This document shows positions 46,323 to 54,983 of a stretch of DNA of 64,000 nt, piece after piece. The position numbers were made by a program, and so were the translations under genes. The notes below the pieces were generated by a model that was not told where the DNA came from, searched no databases, and saw only the letters and a list, made by a program, of their open reading frames with translations. The stretch is from SPDF01 sp963699825 (GTDB lineage: Bacteria; Gemmatimonadota; Gemmatimonadetes; Gemmatimonadales; GWC2-71-9). Position 1 is the first letter of the stretch, and every line of letters begins with the position of its first letter. The DNA lies in assembly GCA_963699825.1 (NCBI GenBank), contig CAVOVI010000012.1, positions 1-64,000 of the forward strand, written 5' to 3'.

Positions 46323-46665
46323 TTACGGCTTGGATTGCTTCGGAGGAAGCGACGCGGCGAAGCTGGCGCCGCGGGTGACCCAGGCGGCGAGTCCCGCCTG
46401 GGTGGCGAGCGCGGGAGGATCGACGAAGACCATGCCGGTCATCGGACGGCCGGTGAAGTCCATCGGGCGCACATGGGGTTGGGTCAGCGCCTCGGCGTAG
46501 CCATCGGGGCCGATGCGCACCATCAGCGTGCTGCCGACGATGCCGGCGCACATGTGACCGTTGATCAGGAAGCAGAGACCGCCGAACATCTTCTTTTCGG
46601 AAAGTCCCGGCGTTGCCGACGAGGGCGTCCCGCACACGGGCGCCGAGGGCGTCATCGTACGCCAT
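46323..46665 (-). CDS. TfoX N-terminal-domain protein (one frameshift)
   Basis: About 113 residues: start AYDDALGARVRDALVG, then across an inserted base near 46600 the family core EKKMFGGLCFLINGHMCAGI and LMVRIGPDGYAEAL, PHVRPMDFTGRPMTGMVFV. TfoX-N domains occur in competence regulators and in many stand-alone small proteins; this one lacks the C-terminal HhH domain. Length 343 nt, one base over 114 codons. Confidence 0.85.
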
Positions 46666-46667
46666 GC

Positions 46668-47003
46668 TCAGGGCCCGATCGGCGCGACGCCGTGGGTTTC
46701 CCGGAAGGCGTAGGACACCGCCTCCAGGCCGATAGCAACGATGAGACCGGTCAGGAGCACGCCGATCAGCGCGATGAGGATGCCGAGCCATTTCGACTGG
46801 TGCTTGGTCGGGTGGAAGTCACCGTATCCGACGGCCGTAGCGGTGATGAACGCAAAATACAATGCGTCGCTCGGCGCCCACCGCTCCAGCCGTCCTATGT
46901 GGAGGCCGATGGCGGCAATGATTCCGACCAGGAGCACGATAAACGGCCAGAGGTGCAGGAGGCGTGAGAGGTACGTCTTCAGGAAATCGAGCAGCAGGTC
47001 CAT
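46668..47003 (-). CDS. Two-helix potassium channel
   Basis: A 111-residue ion channel subunit: N-terminal helix, pore region FITATAVGYGDFHP with the K+ selectivity filter, and the inner helix LGILIALIGVLLTGLIVAIG. No RCK or cyclic-nucleotide domain follows. KcsA-like minimal channels form tetramers. Its stop lies 2 nt from the TfoX-like ATG (46665), so the two are likely cotranscribed. Confidence 0.92.
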   Translation of the reverse strand: MDLLLDFLKTYLSRLLHLWPFIVLLVGIIAAIGLHIGRLERWAPSDALYFAFITATAVGYGDFHPTKHQSKWLGILIALIGVLLTGLIVAIGLEAVSYAFRETHGVAPIGP

Positions 47004-47095
47004 GCGTGGTTCCAGGGAAAGCGGTTGGTGGGACGCGCCCCCGATACTACTCGCGCGGTGGGGGGACGGGAAGGGGAGTGGCGAGGGCGTTTCGC

Positions 47096-48217
47096 TCACG
47101 CAGGAACTGGAGCACCTCCCCGATCGGCAAGCGCCTCGACGGTGTGGCCGTTGCCGGTGACGGTGGTGGCGGCGAAGAGGGCGTTGTCGATCGCCTCCTC
47201 GGTGGCCTCGATCACGCCGGCAAAGAGGGAGCTCATGACGTCGTTCCCGAGTTGCGGGGAGACCAGCCAGGGCTCGCCGGCGGGTCGCCGAACGGCGGAA
47301 TTGGTCGAGAAGGCGAGCACGTAGTCGCCAGAGCCGTTTCCGGCGGTGGCGCCCGTGCGCCCGAGTCCGAGCGCGGCTCGCGAGGCGAGACGTTCGAGGT
47401 TCCGGTCAGAGAGCGGCGCGTCGGTGGCCACCACGATCATGATCGAGCCGGTCGGGCCCCGGGGAGCGGTCGCGCCCGACATCCCGTCGCGCCCCAGCAG
47501 GCGCCCGACCGGAACGCCCATCAGCATCAGTCCCCCGATGCCGCCGAAATTGGTCTGGACCAGGACGCCGACGGTCCAGGTGCTGTCGCCCAGGCGCACC
47601 TGGCGCGAGGAGGTGCCGATGCCCCCCTTCCAGCCGAGGGTGGTGGTGCCGGTCCCGGCGCCGACGCTCCCTTCCGCCACCGGCCCTGATCGCGCGCTCG
47701 TCAGCGCGGCGACCACGTCGTCCGCGGTGATGGGGCGCTCTCGTATCGCGTTGAGGTAGGCGTCGTTCGTCTCGCCGACCACCGGATTGATGGAGCGCAC
47801 CTCCTCCATCCCCGGTTGCGCAGCAGGTGGGCGGCCATCGCGTCGGCCGCCTTCCAGACGCAGAGCGTGCAGGTGAGCAGGATTGGCGTCTCGAGCTCGC
47901 CGAGCTCGCGCAGCTGGGTGGTGCCGAGGAGTTTGCCGAAGCCGTTGATCACGAACACCGCGGCAGGTACCCGGTCGCGGTAGACGTTGCCGCCGTGCGG
48001 GAGAATGGCGGTGACGCCGGTCCGAATGGAGTCGCCGCGAATCACTGTCGTCTGCCCGACGAGCACGCCGGGCACGTCGGTGATGGCGTTGAGTGGCCCG
48101 GTGGGGAGGATGCCGGGGGCGACGCCGACGTCCCGTGCGCGGGGTCGGTCCTGCGCCTGCGCCGGGACCACGATCAGCAGCCCAAGGACCAGGGAGAGCC
48201 ATCCCCAGCGGCGCCAT
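47096..48217 (-). CDS. P1-family (DmpA/BapA) aminopeptidase, secreted (two frameshifts)
   Basis: An Ntn-fold aminopeptidase of about 373 residues, with a signal peptide (LSLVLGLLIVVVPAQAQ). N-terminal half: LNAITDVPGVLVGQTTVI, AAVFVINGFGKLLGTTQLRE. C-terminal half: INPVVGETNDAYLN, GSVGAGTGTTTLGWKGGIGT and SSRQ, where self-cleavage before Ser makes the nucleophile. Shifts lie near 48208 (just after the ATG) and near 47815. Family members release D-amino acids or beta-amino acids from peptides. Confidence 0.9.
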   Translation of the reverse strand: MAPLGMALPGPWAADRGPGAGAGPTPRTGRRRRPRHPPHRATQRHHRRARRARRADDSDSRRLHSDRRHRHSPARRQRLPRPGTCRGVRDQRLRQTPRHHPAARARRARDANPAHLHALRLEGGRRDGRPPAAQPGMEEVRSINPVVGETNDAYLNAIRERPITADDVVAALTSARSGPVAEGSVGAGTGTTTLGWKGGIGTSSRQVRLGDSTWTVGVLVQTNFGGIGGLMLMGVPVGRLLGRDGMSGATAPRGPTGSIMIVVATDAPLSDRNLERLASRAALGLGRTGATAGNGSGDYVLAFSTNSAVRRPAGEPWLVSPQLGNDVMSSLFAGVIEATEEAIDNALFAATTVTGNGHTVEALADRGGAPVPA

Positions 48218-48332
48218 GGGGAGTCGCCTGCCGCTTGCCTGCTCTGGGACGGTCGTTAGAATCACTGTCGCTCCTTGTTGTTGGTCACCGGAGTCCACGG
48301 CTGCGCCCAAGTCACTCTCAGGAGGTTGTTTC

Positions 48333-48869
48333 ATGAAGCTGTCCCTCATTCCAACGCTCTTGCTGGCGGCGGCCGCGCCGGCGTGTGCTCCGCCGGCGGC
48401 TCCCCCCGCCACCGGCAACGCGGCCGTCGCCGCCGTCACGCCGCGGTACAACGATCTCGCCGGCTGGCTGGTGCAGACCGTCGAGCAGGTGCCGGAGAGC
48501 CTGTACGGCTTCAAGCCGAACCCGGATGTGCGCAGCACGTCCGAATTGATCGGGCATGTCGCCAACGCCCACTACCTGTTCTGCTCCGGGGCGATGGGGC
48601 AGCCGGAACCCGAGCACCCCGACTTCGAGAAGGTGACCGACAAGGCTGCGCTCCTCGACGGCATGAAAGCCTCGGTGGCCTACTGTGACACCGCCTACCA
48701 GATGTCGGATGCCGACGCGATGCAGGAGACCCAGTTCTTCGGCTCCACGATGACGCGTCTCGCCGTGCTGGTGTGGAACGCGACTCACGACGGTGAGCAC
48801 TACGGCAACCTGGTGGTGTACATGCGGGCCAACGGGATGGTGCCCCCGTCGAGCCAGGGCGGGAACTGA
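48333..48869 (+). CDS. Secreted DinB-superfamily lipoprotein (paralogue 2)
   Basis: A 178-residue protein with signal (LLLAAAAPAC, probable lipobox) and DinB fold: LAGWLVQTVEQVPESLYGFK, STSELIGHVANAHYLFCSGA and LVWNATHDGEHYGNLVVYMR. His in GHVAN and HDGEH fit the metal triad. A secreted DinB protein cannot use a cytosolic thiol in the usual way, so its chemistry is unclear. AGGAGG lies before the ATG at 48333. Confidence 0.85.
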   Translation: MKLSLIPTLLLAAAAPACAPPAAPPATGNAAVAAVTPRYNDLAGWLVQTVEQVPESLYGFKPNPDVRSTSELIGHVANAHYLFCSGAMGQPEPEHPDFEKVTDKAALLDGMKASVAYCDTAYQMSDADAMQETQFFGSTMTRLAVLVWNATHDGEHYGNLVVYMRANGMVPPSSQGGN

Positions 48870-48888
48870 CAGCACCGTTTCACTGGCT

Positions 48889-48914
48889 GGGAGCGGACCG
48901 TGCGGTCCGCTCCC
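48889..48914. terminator. Bidirectional hairpin between convergent genes
   Basis: A 26-nt palindrome with 12-bp arms (GGGAGCGGACCG) lies between the DinB gene stop (48869) and the convergent transporter stop (48925). Symmetric and GC-rich, it probably ends both transcripts. Confidence 0.75.
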
Positions 48915-48924
48915 GGCACTCTGC

Positions 48925-49824
48925 TCAGCGCTTCCCGCCCCAGAGATGGATCCAGCTCACGACGAAGGTGTCGAAGTCCGTGCCGGTGCGGGTGGTCACA
49001 CCGGACGACCAATATGTCTTCAGCGAATTGTGCTTTCCGATCGGGAAGACGAGCACCGCCCCGGCGCGCGTGTTTTCCTGCGGTGTCGTCGCCGGCCCGC
49101 CGTCAGTGCTCGTCGCCCCTCCGCCATAGTACACTCCGCCCACCCCGCCCCAGATTCCGGACCGAAAAGTGTAGATCACGTTGATCTGGCCGGAAAACAG
49201 CGGGTCCTGCGACTGCGTGTGGCCACCGAAGAAGTCAGTGTTCGTGGTGAAGAAGGTGACGGCGCCCAGGAATTCCAGCGTGAGTCGGCCGGCCTGCTTT
49301 GACACGCCGAGCTCCGGCTTGAATGACCACCGGTTGGTGCCGATGTTCACCAGCTTGGCCGGGTCGTACTGGCCGAGGGGCGCGGTCACCCGGAATCCGG
49401 CGCCGACGAGGATATCCTGCTTGTAGGCCGAGTATTGCCGCATCGTCAGGGCGGGGGCGCCGATGAAGTTGACCGAGATGTGCGCCGTGGGATCGGACAG
49501 ACCACAGATGTGGCGCGATACCGGGGTGCCGTTGAGGTCGGCGGTGCCGTCGGCGCACGCCCAGCCGACGGCGGCGTCGGCCTTGCCGGAGAGCCCCCAG
49601 AGATCGAGGGCCCGGGCGTAGCCTCCGTTCGGCCCCTGGATGGTGAGGTCGGCGTTGTCGAGGGCGACCGCCGCGTCGAACAGCACATTGCCGCTGGAGT
49701 AGCCGTAGGCGAGACTCACGAAATTGATACCGACCGGCGTGTTGACGAATGAACGGGGGTCGAGGTTTTGGCCGACGGCGGGCGTCGCGATGCAGATGGA
49801 GGCGAGAAGGAACAGTCGTTTCAT
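48925..49824 (-). CDS. Outer-membrane MetA-type transporter family protein
   Basis: A 299-residue protein with signal peptide (LFLLASICIATPAVGQ) and beta-barrel pattern, of the group annotated 'putative MetA-pathway of phenol degradation'. Aromatic-ended strands such as INVIYTFRSGIWGGVGGVYY and a final strand FVVSWIHLWGGKR, with conserved PVGINFVSLAYGYSSG and GYARALDLWGLSGKADAAVG. Ligand unknown. Confidence 0.8.
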   Translation of the reverse strand: MKRLFLLASICIATPAVGQNLDPRSFVNTPVGINFVSLAYGYSSGNVLFDAAVALDNADLTIQGPNGGYARALDLWGLSGKADAAVGWACADGTADLNGTPVSRHICGLSDPTAHISVNFIGAPALTMRQYSAYKQDILVGAGFRVTAPLGQYDPAKLVNIGTNRWSFKPELGVSKQAGRLTLEFLGAVTFFTTNTDFFGGHTQSQDPLFSGQINVIYTFRSGIWGGVGGVYYGGGATSTDGGPATTPQENTRAGAVLVFPIGKHNSLKTYWSSGVTTRTGTDFDTFVVSWIHLWGGKR

Positions 49825-50160
49825 CGTGCCTCGCCTGGAGTCTCGAGGAGCAGCGCGCGGATGACCGGCAACTGGTGGTCGAATCGGGAACGCAGGATGG
49901 CCGCGAGCATCAACCGACCGTTCCTCGGGGTGGAGTCCCAGTCGCGGAAGCGTTCGCGGGAAACTACTGCGGCAAGAGCCAGCAGGACACCCCGTTGGAA
50001 TCGTACGCTGGCTGAGCGCCTTCGTGACCGCGTCCTCACCCGAGACGAGGGGACTCCCCAGTTTGCGCCCCGGCCGGGCCTACCGCCAGGGCTGCGGAAC
50101 CGCCGGGGGCCTGGCTGTGTATTGTGAGAGAGTTCCACAACCCAGCGCAGGAGTGTCAGT
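49825..50160. other. 336-nt gap with a doubtful small frame
   Basis: On the minus strand a frame ends at 49821 with an ATGA overlap with the transporter start; the only ATG (49910) gives 29 residues (MLAAILRSRFDHQ). It might be a leader peptide or the end of a damaged gene. Otherwise the gap holds the upstream region of the pirin gene with AGGAG at about 50149. Confidence 0.3.
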
Positions 50161-51063
50161 GTGTCCATCCGTCCCGTCAAAGAGATCATCCAGGCCCAGC
50201 CCACCATGGAAGGGGCAGGGGTCAAGCTGCACCGCGCCTTCGGGTTCGGGAAGACCGATGACTTCGATCCATTTCTTCTTTTCGATGATTTTCGCAACGA
50301 ACGCCCGGCGGACTACCTGCCAGGCTTCCCCTGGCATCCGCATCGGGGCATCGAGACCATTACCTACGTCCTGGCCGGCACCGTCAGCCATGGCGACAGC
50401 CTCGGCAACCAGGGGGCGCTCGGCGCCGGGGATGTGCAGTGGATGACGGCGGGGCGGGGGATCCTTCACCAGGAGATGCCGCAGGGCGATCCGCAGGGCC
50501 GGATGCACGGCTTCCAGCTCTGGGCCAACCTTCCCTCGAACCTGAAGATGACCGCCCCCCGCTATCAGGACGTGGTGTCAGCGGAGATTCCCGAGGTCAC
50601 GGACGACGACGGGACGAAGGTCCGGGTCATCTGTGGCGACTTCTGGGGGAAGACCGGGCCGGTGGACGGGATCGCCTCCGGGCCGCGCTATCTCGACGTC
50701 TGGGTGCCGCCCGGCACCCGCAGGACCCTACCCTCGGAGGCGGGGCGCAACACCTTCGCGTATGTCTTCGAGGGAGATGGAAACTTCCGCGATTCCTCGG
50801 CACCTCGTGGCGTGCTCACGGAGGCGACGGATGGGAGTGACACGGTCGCACGGGAAACCACCGGCAATCGATCGCTGGTGCTCTTCGACCGGGGCGACGA
50901 TGTGACGGTGCAGGCGGGTGAGCAGGGCATGCGCTTCCTGCTGGTGTCTGGCCGCCCGATCCAGGAGCCGGTGGCCTGGTACGGCCCCATCGTCATGAAC
51001 ACCGAGGACGAGCTCCGTCAGGCCTGGCAGGACCTCCGGGACGGGACCTTCATCAGCTCCTGA
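50161..51063 (+). CDS. Pirin family protein (paralogue 2)
   Basis: A 300-residue bicupin: HRAFGFGKTDDFDPFLLFDD, metal-site WHPHRGIETITYVLAGTVSH and GDVQWMTAGRGILHQEMPQG, C-terminal PIQEPVAWYGPIVMNTEDEL. GTG start with AGGAG upstream. Compared with the pirin at 27233-28132 it has the longer N-terminal form close to typical bacterial pirins (YhhW/PrnA). Fe(II) binding expected. Confidence 0.94.
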   Translation: MSIRPVKEIIQAQPTMEGAGVKLHRAFGFGKTDDFDPFLLFDDFRNERPADYLPGFPWHPHRGIETITYVLAGTVSHGDSLGNQGALGAGDVQWMTAGRGILHQEMPQGDPQGRMHGFQLWANLPSNLKMTAPRYQDVVSAEIPEVTDDDGTKVRVICGDFWGKTGPVDGIASGPRYLDVWVPPGTRRTLPSEAGRNTFAYVFEGDGNFRDSSAPRGVLTEATDGSDTVARETTGNRSLVLFDRGDDVTVQAGEQGMRFLLVSGRPIQEPVAWYGPIVMNTEDELRQAWQDLRDGTFISS

Positions 51064-51155
51064 CCCCCCGATTCCGACCCAGTCGCGCCAAGTGACGCTC
51101 AGCAAACGCCTGGCGGACGGCGGGGAGACGGGCGCCCCGCATCGTGGAACCACCT

Positions 51156-51178
51156 GACGGCGGCACCGGGCCGCCGTC
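51156..51178 (+). terminator. Hairpin after the second pirin gene
   Basis: An 8-bp stem (GACGGCGG with CCGCCGTC), 7-nt loop and TTCCACTTATT following. Lies between the pirin stop and the lipoprotein start. Confidence 0.6.
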
Positions 51179-51203
51179 TTCCACTTATTGGAAGGTGGTT
51201 CCC

Positions 51204-52380
51204 ATGATGTTCCTCCGCTCCACATCCACCGTAGCCCTCGGTGCGGCCTTCCTGCTCGCGGCCTGCAGCCCCGACGACCCCACCGACGCCGTGGGCCCCG
51301 ATTCGCGTGCGGCTATCCACGCCTCGTTGGAACAGCCGGTCACGGTAGAGGTATTCGCCACCGGGTTGCAGTTCCCGCGCGGGCTGGCCTTTGGCCCGGG
51401 CGGCGAGTTGTACGTGGCCGAGGCAGGCTCGGGCGGCGCCTCAAGCACCACGGAGGCCCAATGCGCTCAGGTCGGGTGCTCCGATCGGTCCCTACGGGAA
51501 CGGTCCCACCGGCAGGGTGTCGCGCGTCGACCGGCACGGCAACCGGACCACGGTGGCGGATGGCTTCCCGTCCGGCGTCAACGGATTCGGGGATGTGATC
51601 GGCGTCGCCGATGTCGCCTGGCTGGGGGACCGGCTCTACGCGCTGGTCGCGGGCGGCGGCTGCTCGCACGGCTCGGCCGACGTGCCGGCCGGGGTCGCCC
51701 GGCTGTCCGCCGGAGGTTCGTGGAACATCATTTCGGATCTGAGCGCCTATCAGGCCGCCAATCCCGTCGCCAACCCCTTTCCGCCGGATTTTGAGCCGGA
51801 CGGATCGTGGTACGGGATGATTTCGTCTCAGGGCAAGTCTGATCGCGGTCGAGCCGAATCACGGCGAGGTGGTGCGGGTGGATCCGCGGACTGGTGGAGT
51901 CGAGCGGATCGCCGACATTTCGGCGACACAGGGGCACATCGTCCCGACGGTCGTCGCCGAACGGCGCGGGGCGCTGTACGTGAGCAGCCTCGGGCTGTTT
52001 CCGATCACGCCGGGTGCCCTGAACATCCTGCGGGTCTCGCGGCGCGGTGAGGTGCAGATCGTGGCCGAGGGATTCACGGCCGTCCTCGGGCTCGACTTCG
52101 ACCGGCGCGGCCGGCTGTACGTGCTCGAGACCTCGTCCGTCGCCGGGTTCCCGACGCCCGGCACGGGCGGGTGGTCCGTCTTGACCGGCAGGGCCATCGT
52201 GACGTGGTGGTGGACGGGCTGTTCCTGCCGACCGGCATGCGGTTCGGGCCGGACGGGAATCTGTACATCGCCAACAAGGGGTTCGGCCCGCCGCAGCCGG
52301 GCGAGATCCTGCGGGTCAACGTCCGCGACGCAGACGAGGGCGGTCACCACGACGAGGATCTGGAACAGGACGACGATTGA
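51204..52380 (+). CDS. ScyD/ScyE-family beta-propeller lipoprotein (three frameshifts)
   Basis: A lipoprotein signal (VALGAAFLLAAC) and an NHL-like six-bladed propeller: LQFPRGLAFGPGGELYVAEA, NRTTVADGFPSGVNGFGDVI, VVRVDPRTGGVERIADIS, ALYVSSLGLFPITPGALNIL and LPTGMRFGPDGNLYIANKGF. Shifts near 51470, 51840 and 52170 divide it; the blades join in order across them, giving about 390 residues. The ScyD/ScyE name comes from scytonemin clusters, but the family is broad and no such pathway is seen here. Confidence 0.85.
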
Positions 52381-52445
52381 CGGGACAGGCACATCGGAAA
52401 CCCGGCGCGTCATCTCCCATCGGAGGAGATGGCGCGACGGGACCT

Positions 52446-53426
52446 TCATTCAGCCGCGGTAGTGCCCCCGGACAATCCGGGTACCACCATCGTGATCGCG
52501 ATGGTGAGCGGCACGGCGAGCAGGGCGCCGACCGGGCCGAGGATGAACGACCAGAGCATCAGGGACAACACGATGACGAGCGGAGAAAGGCCCAGCCCCT
52601 TCCCCATCATCCGGGGCTTGATCACGTTGTCCGAGATCACGTTCGCCACCATCAGGACCACCACCAGGATGGCGGCGCGGGTGACGCCGTGCTCCAGCAG
52701 GGTCACGATGAGCGGCGGAATCATTCCGATGGCGAAGCCGAACGGCACGAAACTGAGCAGGAAGAAGAGCACGCCCCAGACCACAGGGAAGTCGGTGCCG
52801 ACCGCCAGCATGATCGCGAGGTTCACCACCGCCTGGCCGGCGCCGATCATGCCGGTGAGCCCCACGAACTGGCGGACACTGGCCCCGACGGCGTCGAACC
52901 GGTCCCGCGCGGTGCCGGTCGGTTGGTAGTCGTCCGGTCGATTGGGGAGCTCCACCAGGATCAGGGCGACCAGGATGAGCGCGAACAGCCCGTACCCGAG
53001 CGCCTGCAGCGCGGTGCCCACCACGACCTGGACAATGGCCACGAGTCGTTCGGGGTCCGGCGTGATCATCTCGTGCATGTTCATCCCGCGTGCCGCCAAC
53101 TTCGCCTCCACCCCGCTCAGGAGCTGGGTGAGGGCGGCCTGGTAGGTCGGGAGTTTCTCCTCCATGCCCCGAAGCGCGCCCGCGAGCGCGCCGAGGACGA
53201 TGACGCCGCCCACCAGGGTCCCGACCACCGTCAGCAGCACCGCCGATCCATGCTTCAGGCCGCGGCGCTGCAGCATCGACGTGAGGGGCGACGCGCTGAT
53301 GGCCAGCAACAGGGAAATCAGCACGAGGTTGATGGTCGAGGCCGCGGCGTGCATACCGGCGGCGATGATCACGAGGCCGGCGCCGAGGAGCACGTTGCGG
53401 TGAAGCGAGGGTAGGGTGGTGGGCAC
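52446..53426 (-). CDS. AI-2E family transporter
   Basis: A 326-residue membrane protein of the AI-2E (PerM/TqsA/YdiK) type, with eight predicted helices. It has RRGLKHGSAVLLTVVGTLVG, GALRGMEEKLPTYQAAL, WGVLFFLLSFVPFGFAIGMI and VISDNVIKPRMMGKGLGLSP, the last a signature of the family. GTG start at 53426. Members export AI-2 or exchange ions; the substrate is unknown. Confidence 0.92.
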   Translation of the reverse strand: MPTTLPSLHRNVLLGAGLVIIAAGMHAAASTINLVLISLLLAISASPLTSMLQRRGLKHGSAVLLTVVGTLVGGVIVLGALAGALRGMEEKLPTYQAALTQLLSGVEAKLAARGMNMHEMITPDPERLVAIVQVVVGTALQALGYGLFALILVALILVELPNRPDDYQPTGTARDRFDAVGASVRQFVGLTGMIGAGQAVVNLAIMLAVGTDFPVVWGVLFFLLSFVPFGFAIGMIPPLIVTLLEHGVTRAAILVVVLMVANVISDNVIKPRMMGKGLGLSPLVIVLSLMLWSFILGPVGALLAVPLTIAITMVVPGLSGGTTAAE

Positions 53427-53446
53427 AGGGGCGCTCCGGGTGGAGT

Positions 53447-53905
53447 TTAGTGTGACGGGAGTTCCTCGACGGCCTCGGTGTACCGGAGGACTGGTGCGCG
53501 CACCACGACGTCCTCCGCCTGAGCAAACTGCAGCAATACCGTGATCGTATCGCCCACGGCGGCCCGATGGGTGAGTCCTTGCAGCATCAGATGATAACCG
53601 CCCGGGGCCAACAGGACGCGCCCGCCGGCCGGGATCGCCACCCCGTCCACCATGTCCATCCCTTGCTCGGTCGTCTGGTGAAGCATCACCATCTCGGCGT
53701 CTGGCGAACTGACTCCCGTCAGGGAATCGGGAATCGATCCGCGATTGTCGATGAGCATGAACGCCGAGGCGTCGGTCGGGGAGGGGGAGGCCGGGACGAC
53801 GGCGTGGCTGACCGACATCGGTCCCGAGGAGGCACTCCCCCCGCGGGAAGGATGACATCCCAGGATCGCGATCGCAGCGGCAAGTACCAGGACGCAGCGC
53901 TTCAC
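53447..53905 (-). CDS. PCuAC-type copper chaperone lipoprotein
   Basis: A 152-residue lipoprotein (AAAIAILGC) with the PCuAC cupredoxin-like domain: ASAFMLIDNRG, then the copper motif MVMLHQTTEQGMDMV and GGYHLMLQGL, giving two Met and two His ligands in the H-M-x10-M-x21-H-x-M arrangement. It delivers Cu(I) to cytochrome oxidase CuA sites in other bacteria and might also serve NosZ, though it is 42 kb away. Its ATG overlaps the YaiI-like stop. Confidence 0.92.
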   Translation of the reverse strand: MKRCVLVLAAAIAILGCHPSRGGSASSGPMSVSHAVVPASPSPTDASAFMLIDNRGSIPDSLTGVSSPDAEMVMLHQTTEQGMDMVDGVAIPAGGRVLLAPGGYHLMLQGLTHRAAVGDTITVLLQFAQAEDVVVRAPVLRYTEAVEELPSH

Positions 53906-54360
53906 GACCGGCGAACCATCCGGGTCAGCGCCCGGTCCAGCGCCGAGGCGAACGCCTGCTTCGCGCGCGCATCGAAGGGCGGAGGGCCCCCGGTGACGAT
54001 GCCGGCCGTTCGTGCCTCCTCCATGAAGTCCCGGATCGATAACCGCTCGCCAATCGTCTCGGCGGTGTGCTCCGTCCCGCGCGGGTCGAGCACGACAATG
54101 CCCCTGGGCACGAGCAACGCAGCCAGCGGGATGTCCTGGGTGACCACCAGGTCACCCTCTTCCGCATGGTCGACGATGTGCTGGTCGGCGACATCGGGAC
54201 CGCCATCCACCCAGACCGCGGATACGTGCGGATTGCCGACCGGCGTCTGGAGCCGCTGGTTGGCAACCAGGATCGTCTCCACTTCCATCCGCTTGGCCGC
54301 CCGGAACACCAGCTCCTTCACGTCACGTGGTGCGGCATCGGCGTCGATCCAGATCTTCAG
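53902..54360 (-). CDS. YaiI/YqxD family (UPF0178) protein, possible CTG start
   Basis: A 152-residue PIN-like protein. The family N-terminus is complete only if translation begins at CTG 54360 (then KIWIDADAAPRDVKELVFRA); an in-frame stop lies 15 nt upstream, and the next start codon (GTG 54321) would delete the conserved IDADA acidic motif. GGAGG sits 7 nt before the CTG. Further motifs: VSAVWVDGGPDVADQHI, DLVVTQDIPLAALL, RDFMEEARTAGI. A base error at the start codon is an alternative. Function unproven. Confidence 0.88.
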   Translation of the reverse strand: MKIWIDADAAPRDVKELVFRAAKRMEVETILVANQRLQTPVGNPHVSAVWVDGGPDVADQHIVDHAEEGDLVVTQDIPLAALLVPRGIVVLDPRGTEHTAETIGERLSIRDFMEEARTAGIVTGGPPPFDARAKQAFASALDRALTRMVRRS

Positions 54361-54375
54361 CGGATCCTCCCCGGC

Positions 54376-54807
54376 CTACAGTGGCCAGTCACGCAGGATT
54401 CTCTCTGTTTCCTCGGCGTGGCCGCTCTCGTCCCGCACCATATCCTCCAGCTGGACGGCGAGTCCCTTTTCGCCGAGGGCATCGGCTTCCTTGGCGCGCG
54501 CAATGTAGTCGGCGGTGGCGCGCCGCTCGGCCTTGAGGACCTCCTGCAGCATCTTCCGGTTGGTATCTGCTGGTGGGACGGGACGGGGAGTCGTCGTCGG
54601 TTCCCCGCCAAGCGCCACAATCTTGTTGGCCAGGAACTGGGCGTGCAATTGTTCATCCGCGACTTCGGCCAGGAAGAACTGGGAGAGTTGCGGCCGGTAG
54701 GGGCCCGTCGCCTTGGCGGCATAGACGAGATACTGGATGACGGCGCCGAGTTCACCGGCGAGGTCCTGGTTCAGGTTATCGATCAAGGTCTGGGTCTTCT
54801 TGGTCAT
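54376..54807 (-). CDS. Ferritin-like (bacterioferritin/Dps-superfamily) protein
   Basis: A 143-residue four-helix protein: LNQDLAGELGAVIQYLVYAA, FFLAEVADEQLHAQFLANKI, RRATADYIARAKEADAL and DMVRDESGHAEETERILRDW. The E...ExxH and E...ExxH (DEQLH; ESGHAEE) pairs form a di-iron site. No heme Met as in classic bacterioferritin is obvious. GAGGAGG before the ATG. It may store iron or oxidise it; iron or peroxide stress role by family. Confidence 0.87.
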   Translation of the reverse strand: MTKKTQTLIDNLNQDLAGELGAVIQYLVYAAKATGPYRPQLSQFFLAEVADEQLHAQFLANKIVALGGEPTTTPRPVPPADTNRKMLQEVLKAERRATADYIARAKEADALGEKGLAVQLEDMVRDESGHAEETERILRDWPL

Positions 54808-54983
54808 CGAGTCCTCCTCTCTGGTTCCAGTGCCCCGCTGCGGGTTGGCAGGCGAGCCGACGAATTCGACCGCGTCGTCGGTCAATGCAATCAACGCAGG
54901 CACCGGACGGGCCGCCAGTCCCACTTGCATGCGGAGCTCCGTTGCATAAAGGGCACCGGCGCCGATAGTATGAAGCGGCCACC

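Noticed and set aside
45642..46967. 441-residue plus-strand frame across the 45.8-47.0 kb hypothetical, TfoX and channel genes
   Set aside because: It runs antisense to the K+ channel and TfoX-like genes, both with clear motifs.
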